From a bacterium (lineage in GTDB: Bacteria; Desulfobacterota; S145-22), in assembly GCA_029934085.1 (NCBI GenBank), contig JAOZMY010000015.1, positions 1-34,403 on the forward strand: a DNA stretch of 34,403 nucleotides, in the 5' to 3' direction. Below the pieces are notes generated by a model. It ran no database searches and had not been told where the DNA came from. It saw only the letters and a program-made list of their open reading frames with translations. A program made the position numbers and the translations under genes. Shown piece by piece: positions 31,622-34,403 of the stretch (position 1 is its first letter; each line of letters opens with the position of its first letter).

Positions 31622-31745
31622 CTGCTCCTCCCTTTTGCGCATCCTATATCAATCCATGGCAATAATCAACAGAGGTTTTTCTCCTTTACCCGTAACACCC
31701 CAATAATACATGAATTCCCATGCATGCACAGATAAAAACGGAAAC

Positions 31746-31774
31746 TTTACAAAAACTCTTCACTGTTTTAGAAT
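31746..31774 (+). promoter_or_regulatory. Candidate sigma70 promoter for the substrate-binding protein gene
   Basis: TTTACA (31746-31751), 17-nt spacer, TAGAAT (31769-31774); leader of about 115 nt. Confidence 0.55.
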
Positions 31775-31894
31775 AGAAAATGAAACCACTTGCCCGAAAA
31801 TCGATGTCCATGCTATCTTGAACTATAAAGAAGACATTGAAAGGGGGTGAATTCTCCGATAAGGATACACCACAAACAAAAAGGAGGGTAGAAC

Positions 31895-33118
31895 ATGAAA
31901 AGATTTCTCTTAAACGGGTTCAAGGGATTCCTGATTGTCTCGTTTATCCTGGGTGCGGTCGTGGCGCTTCAAACCCCGCTCCAGGCCAAAGACGTCATCA
32001 AATTCGGCTGTGCCATCTGCTTCACCGGTAAGAACAGCCGGACCGGAAAACTCTATGTCGATTCCTACAATCTCGCCAAGGACGCCATCAACAAGGCCGG
32101 GGGTATCAAGGTGGGAGGGAAGAGCTACCCCATCGAAATCATCTACTATGACGACAAGAGCAGTGACGCGGAAAGCGCCAAGTTAGTGGAAAAGCTCATT
32201 GTGGAGGACAAGGTGAATTTCCTGCTCGGGCCTTACACGAGTTGGATTACCATTCCTGATAGCCTGGTGGCCCAGCGTTACAAGATTCCCATGGTGGAAG
32301 GCGGCGGTGCCTCTGGAAAGATCTTCAGCAGGAAAAATCCCTACATCTTCGGGACTCTTCCGGCAGCCAGCCAGTATTTCCACTCCACCCTGGAGATGCT
32401 GGCGGGTTTCAAACCGAAACCGAAAAAGATCGCCATCATCTTCGGAGACGACAAGTTCGACATCATGGTGGCCAAAGGGGTCAAGAAGGTAGCCCCCAAG
32501 TTCGGGTTCGACATCGTTCTGTATGAAAAGATCTCCGAGAGCTCCGCGGACTTCAACACGATCCTCACCAAGGTCAAATCCCTGGCACCCGACGCCCTCC
32601 TCATGGCCGGACACACCATCGGCGGCATCAACCTGATCCAGCAGGCGAAGGAGCTGGACGTCAATGTCAAGATGATCTCCATGACGGTAGGCCCCTCGGA
32701 GGCCGACTTCCGGAAATCCCTTGGAAAGGACGCCGAGTATATCTTCGGTGTGGCCAGTTGGTCCCCCCAGATGCACTATAAAGGGATCATCTTCAAAGAC
32801 ACCAAGGATTTCGTAGAGAAATTCAAGGCGAAATACCACTACGACCCCGACTATCACAACGCCTCGGCCGTCGCGGTCCTGGCCGTCTTCAAGAATGCCA
32901 TCGAGAAGGCGGGAACCCTGGATCCCCAGAAGGTTCGGGACGAAATCGCCAAGACGGATATCGAAACCATCTACGGTCCCGTTAAGTTCAACCCCAACGG
33001 CCAGATCAAGGGAAGCAGCGTGGTGCTCCAGATCCAGGGAGGCCAGGTCTACCAGGTCTATCCCAAGGGCACCAAAAAGCCGATCTATCCCATGCCCAAG
33101 TGGAAAGAGCGCAAATAA
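31895..33118 (+). CDS. ABC transporter periplasmic substrate-binding protein, branched-chain amino acid type (Peripla_BP_6/LivK-like)
   Basis: Signal peptide MKRFLLNGFKGFLIVSFILGAVVALQTPLQA; FGCAICFTGKNSRTGKLYVDSYNLAKDAINKAGGIKVGGKSYPIEIIYYDDKSSDAESAKLVEKLI; AAGGAGGG SD. Confidence 0.93.
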   Translation: MKRFLLNGFKGFLIVSFILGAVVALQTPLQAKDVIKFGCAICFTGKNSRTGKLYVDSYNLAKDAINKAGGIKVGGKSYPIEIIYYDDKSSDAESAKLVEKLIVEDKVNFLLGPYTSWITIPDSLVAQRYKIPMVEGGGASGKIFSRKNPYIFGTLPAASQYFHSTLEMLAGFKPKPKKIAIIFGDDKFDIMVAKGVKKVAPKFGFDIVLYEKISESSADFNTILTKVKSLAPDALLMAGHTIGGINLIQQAKELDVNVKMISMTVGPSEADFRKSLGKDAEYIFGVASWSPQMHYKGIIFKDTKDFVEKFKAKYHYDPDYHNASAVAVLAVFKNAIEKAGTLDPQKVRDEIAKTDIETIYGPVKFNPNGQIKGSSVVLQIQGGQVYQVYPKGTKKPIYPMPKWKERK

Positions 33119-33140
33119 CATCTTTTAGAGAGAGCAAGAA

Positions 33141-33180
33141 AACGGGGGGAGATAACTTTTCATCTCCCCCGTTCGTTTTT
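33141..33180 (+). terminator. Rho-independent terminator after the substrate-binding protein gene
   Basis: AACGGGGGGAGAT...ATCTCCCCCGTT (one bulged G), then CGTTTTT. Confidence 0.8.
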
Positions 33181-33194
33181 CGAGAAATTTGAAC

Positions 33195-34403
33195 CTACGG
33201 AATCTCCGGCTGCAGGATAAGGAAGTTACGTCCCCCCGCCTTTCCCTTCCACAAAACCTTGAGCGGCACCCCCGCCATACGCGCAAAATCCGCCAACTGT
33301 CTCTTTGTAAGAACGACCGCAGCCTTCGGCGTGGTCTTCAAAAAATCCATCTCCCATTGGGCGGGAGGGACCACCGGCAGATACGCCAGTTTGGTATAAA
33401 AGAGGATTCCCATGGGCTCCAAACCACACAACATCCTCACGTCATATCCCTTATCTTTCATGGCCTGGATCTCTTCCCCTACGATCCGAAGAGATTTCAC
33501 TCGGTTGAACTGAGGCATTATCCATCTTGCCGTCACAAAAAAGAGGGCAAAATACGAAAGGAAAAGAACCCAAACCACCGCCTTCGTCTTTTTCGCCCCA
33601 TTAAGAAAACAGAGGAACGCTCCCGAGACGATCATGAGAATCCCCATAAGGACAAACGGCAAGGAAGGCAGCACAAGGTCGGGAAAACGAAACTTGACGG
33701 CATACGGGGCAAAGGGGAAAGCAACTCCCGCAACAATCCCCAAAATACCCAGGATATAGACGGGAATTTTAAACCACGGTGTGGGCGGGGTCTTTCCCCG
33801 ATAGACGGCACTGAGATAAACCCCAAGGAAAAGGCACACCGCCGGGATCAAAGAAAGGACATAAAGGACCCGTTTACTTTTAGAAAAGGAGATAAAAAAC
33901 AGATTGGCCAGAGCCCAAACCACAACGAACAAAAGCGAAGATCGGGTTCCTTTCTCCCTCCCTTTTCCTAAAACAAAAAAGATCGCCGCGGGGAGAAAGA
34001 TCACCCAAGGCAGGAGAGCCTCTGGAAAGGTGTAAAAGTAGTAAAAAAATCCTTTCTGGTGATTGATCCCGTGAAGATACCTCGTTACGGTCTGACGAAA
34101 GATCAGCTCCTGTGTATAGGCCTTTCCCCCGGCGAGGCAGGTGGGAACCAGACCCGCAGCAAGAATTAGAAGAAAGATTCCGAACCCGCTGAACCACGGA
34201 ACCTTCTTCAAGGTCCTGAAATCCCCTTTCAGGAAAAGATAGACAATCAATGTGAGAAAGGGAACGATCAGCCCCAAGGGACCCTTGACCAGCGTGGCCA
34301 CACCAGCGGAAAGAAAGGCCAACCGGAACCAGAGATTCCGTCGGTGCCCCCCCTCAAGCCCCCGGACGATGAAATAAAGACTGACCAGGATGAAAAGGGT
34401 CAT
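33195..34403 (-). CDS. ArnT/PMT-like membrane glycosyltransferase, N-terminus cut by window edge
   Basis: Multi-TM; SAGVATLVKGPLGLIVPFLTLIVY typical of ArnT/PMT_2 proteins; frame open to the window end. Confidence 0.8.
   Translation of the reverse strand: MTLFILVSLYFIVRGLEGGHRRNLWFRLAFLSAGVATLVKGPLGLIVPFLTLIVYLFLKGDFRTLKKVPWFSGFGIFLLILAAGLVPTCLAGGKAYTQELIFRQTVTRYLHGINHQKGFFYYFYTFPEALLPWVIFLPAAIFFVLGKGREKGTRSSLLFVVVWALANLFFISFSKSKRVLYVLSLIPAVCLFLGVYLSAVYRGKTPPTPWFKIPVYILGILGIVAGVAFPFAPYAVKFRFPDLVLPSLPFVLMGILMIVSGAFLCFLNGAKKTKAVVWVLFLSYFALFFVTARWIMPQFNRVKSLRIVGEEIQAMKDKGYDVRMLCGLEPMGILFYTKLAYLPVVPPAQWEMDFLKTTPKAAVVLTKRQLADFARMAGVPLKVLWKGKAGGRNFLILQPEIP

Noticed and set aside
31837-32031. 64-aa ORF in the substrate-binding protein leader
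   Set aside because: Starts at TTG before the SD-like motif rather than after it and runs out of frame into the signal peptide; probably not translated.
32183-33121. 312-aa antisense ORF over the substrate-binding protein
   Set aside because: His/Asp/Gly-rich translation typical of reverse-strand reading of a biased gene; no family motif.
1-34403. CRISPR arrays, transposons, tRNA or rRNA genes
   Set aside because: I saw no regularly spaced repeats, transposase ORFs or tRNA/rRNA-like sequences; XerC looks like the chromosomal housekeeping recombinase next to hslVU.

Overview
The window looks like a Desulfobacterota (Deltaproteobacteria)-like chromosome, inferred from gene content only. On the + strand it carries a dcw (division and cell wall) run: 'murF-mraY-murD-ftsW-murG-murC-murB-ddl-ftsQ-ftsA-ftsZ, then a radical SAM gene, an Hsp20 gene and proC. 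On the - strand is a two-gene outer-membrane electron-transfer module: a 10-heme DmsE/MtrA-like cytochrome followed by an MtrB/PioB-like beta-barrel. rpsT follows on +. A long - strand run then holds xerC-hslV-hslU-argB-argD-argF-argG-leuS-lptE-holA-aroK. The window ends with an orphan branched-chain-amino-acid-type ABC substrate-binding protein (+) and a truncated ArnT/PMT-like glycosyltransferase (-). The most interesting observation is in the beta-barrel gene. The ORF caller split it into 599 aa and 135 aa pieces, but the two are in the same frame and separated only by one UGA. A stable hairpin with an AGGUU loop begins shortly after the UGA, with its loop starting 22 nt downstream, which resembles a bacterial SECIS element. 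The porin may therefore be a selenoprotein with Sec in a predicted surface loop. A CxxCH heme-type motif lies in another loop predicted to be on the same face. A nonsense mutation or sequencing error is the main alternative and cannot be excluded from this window alone.
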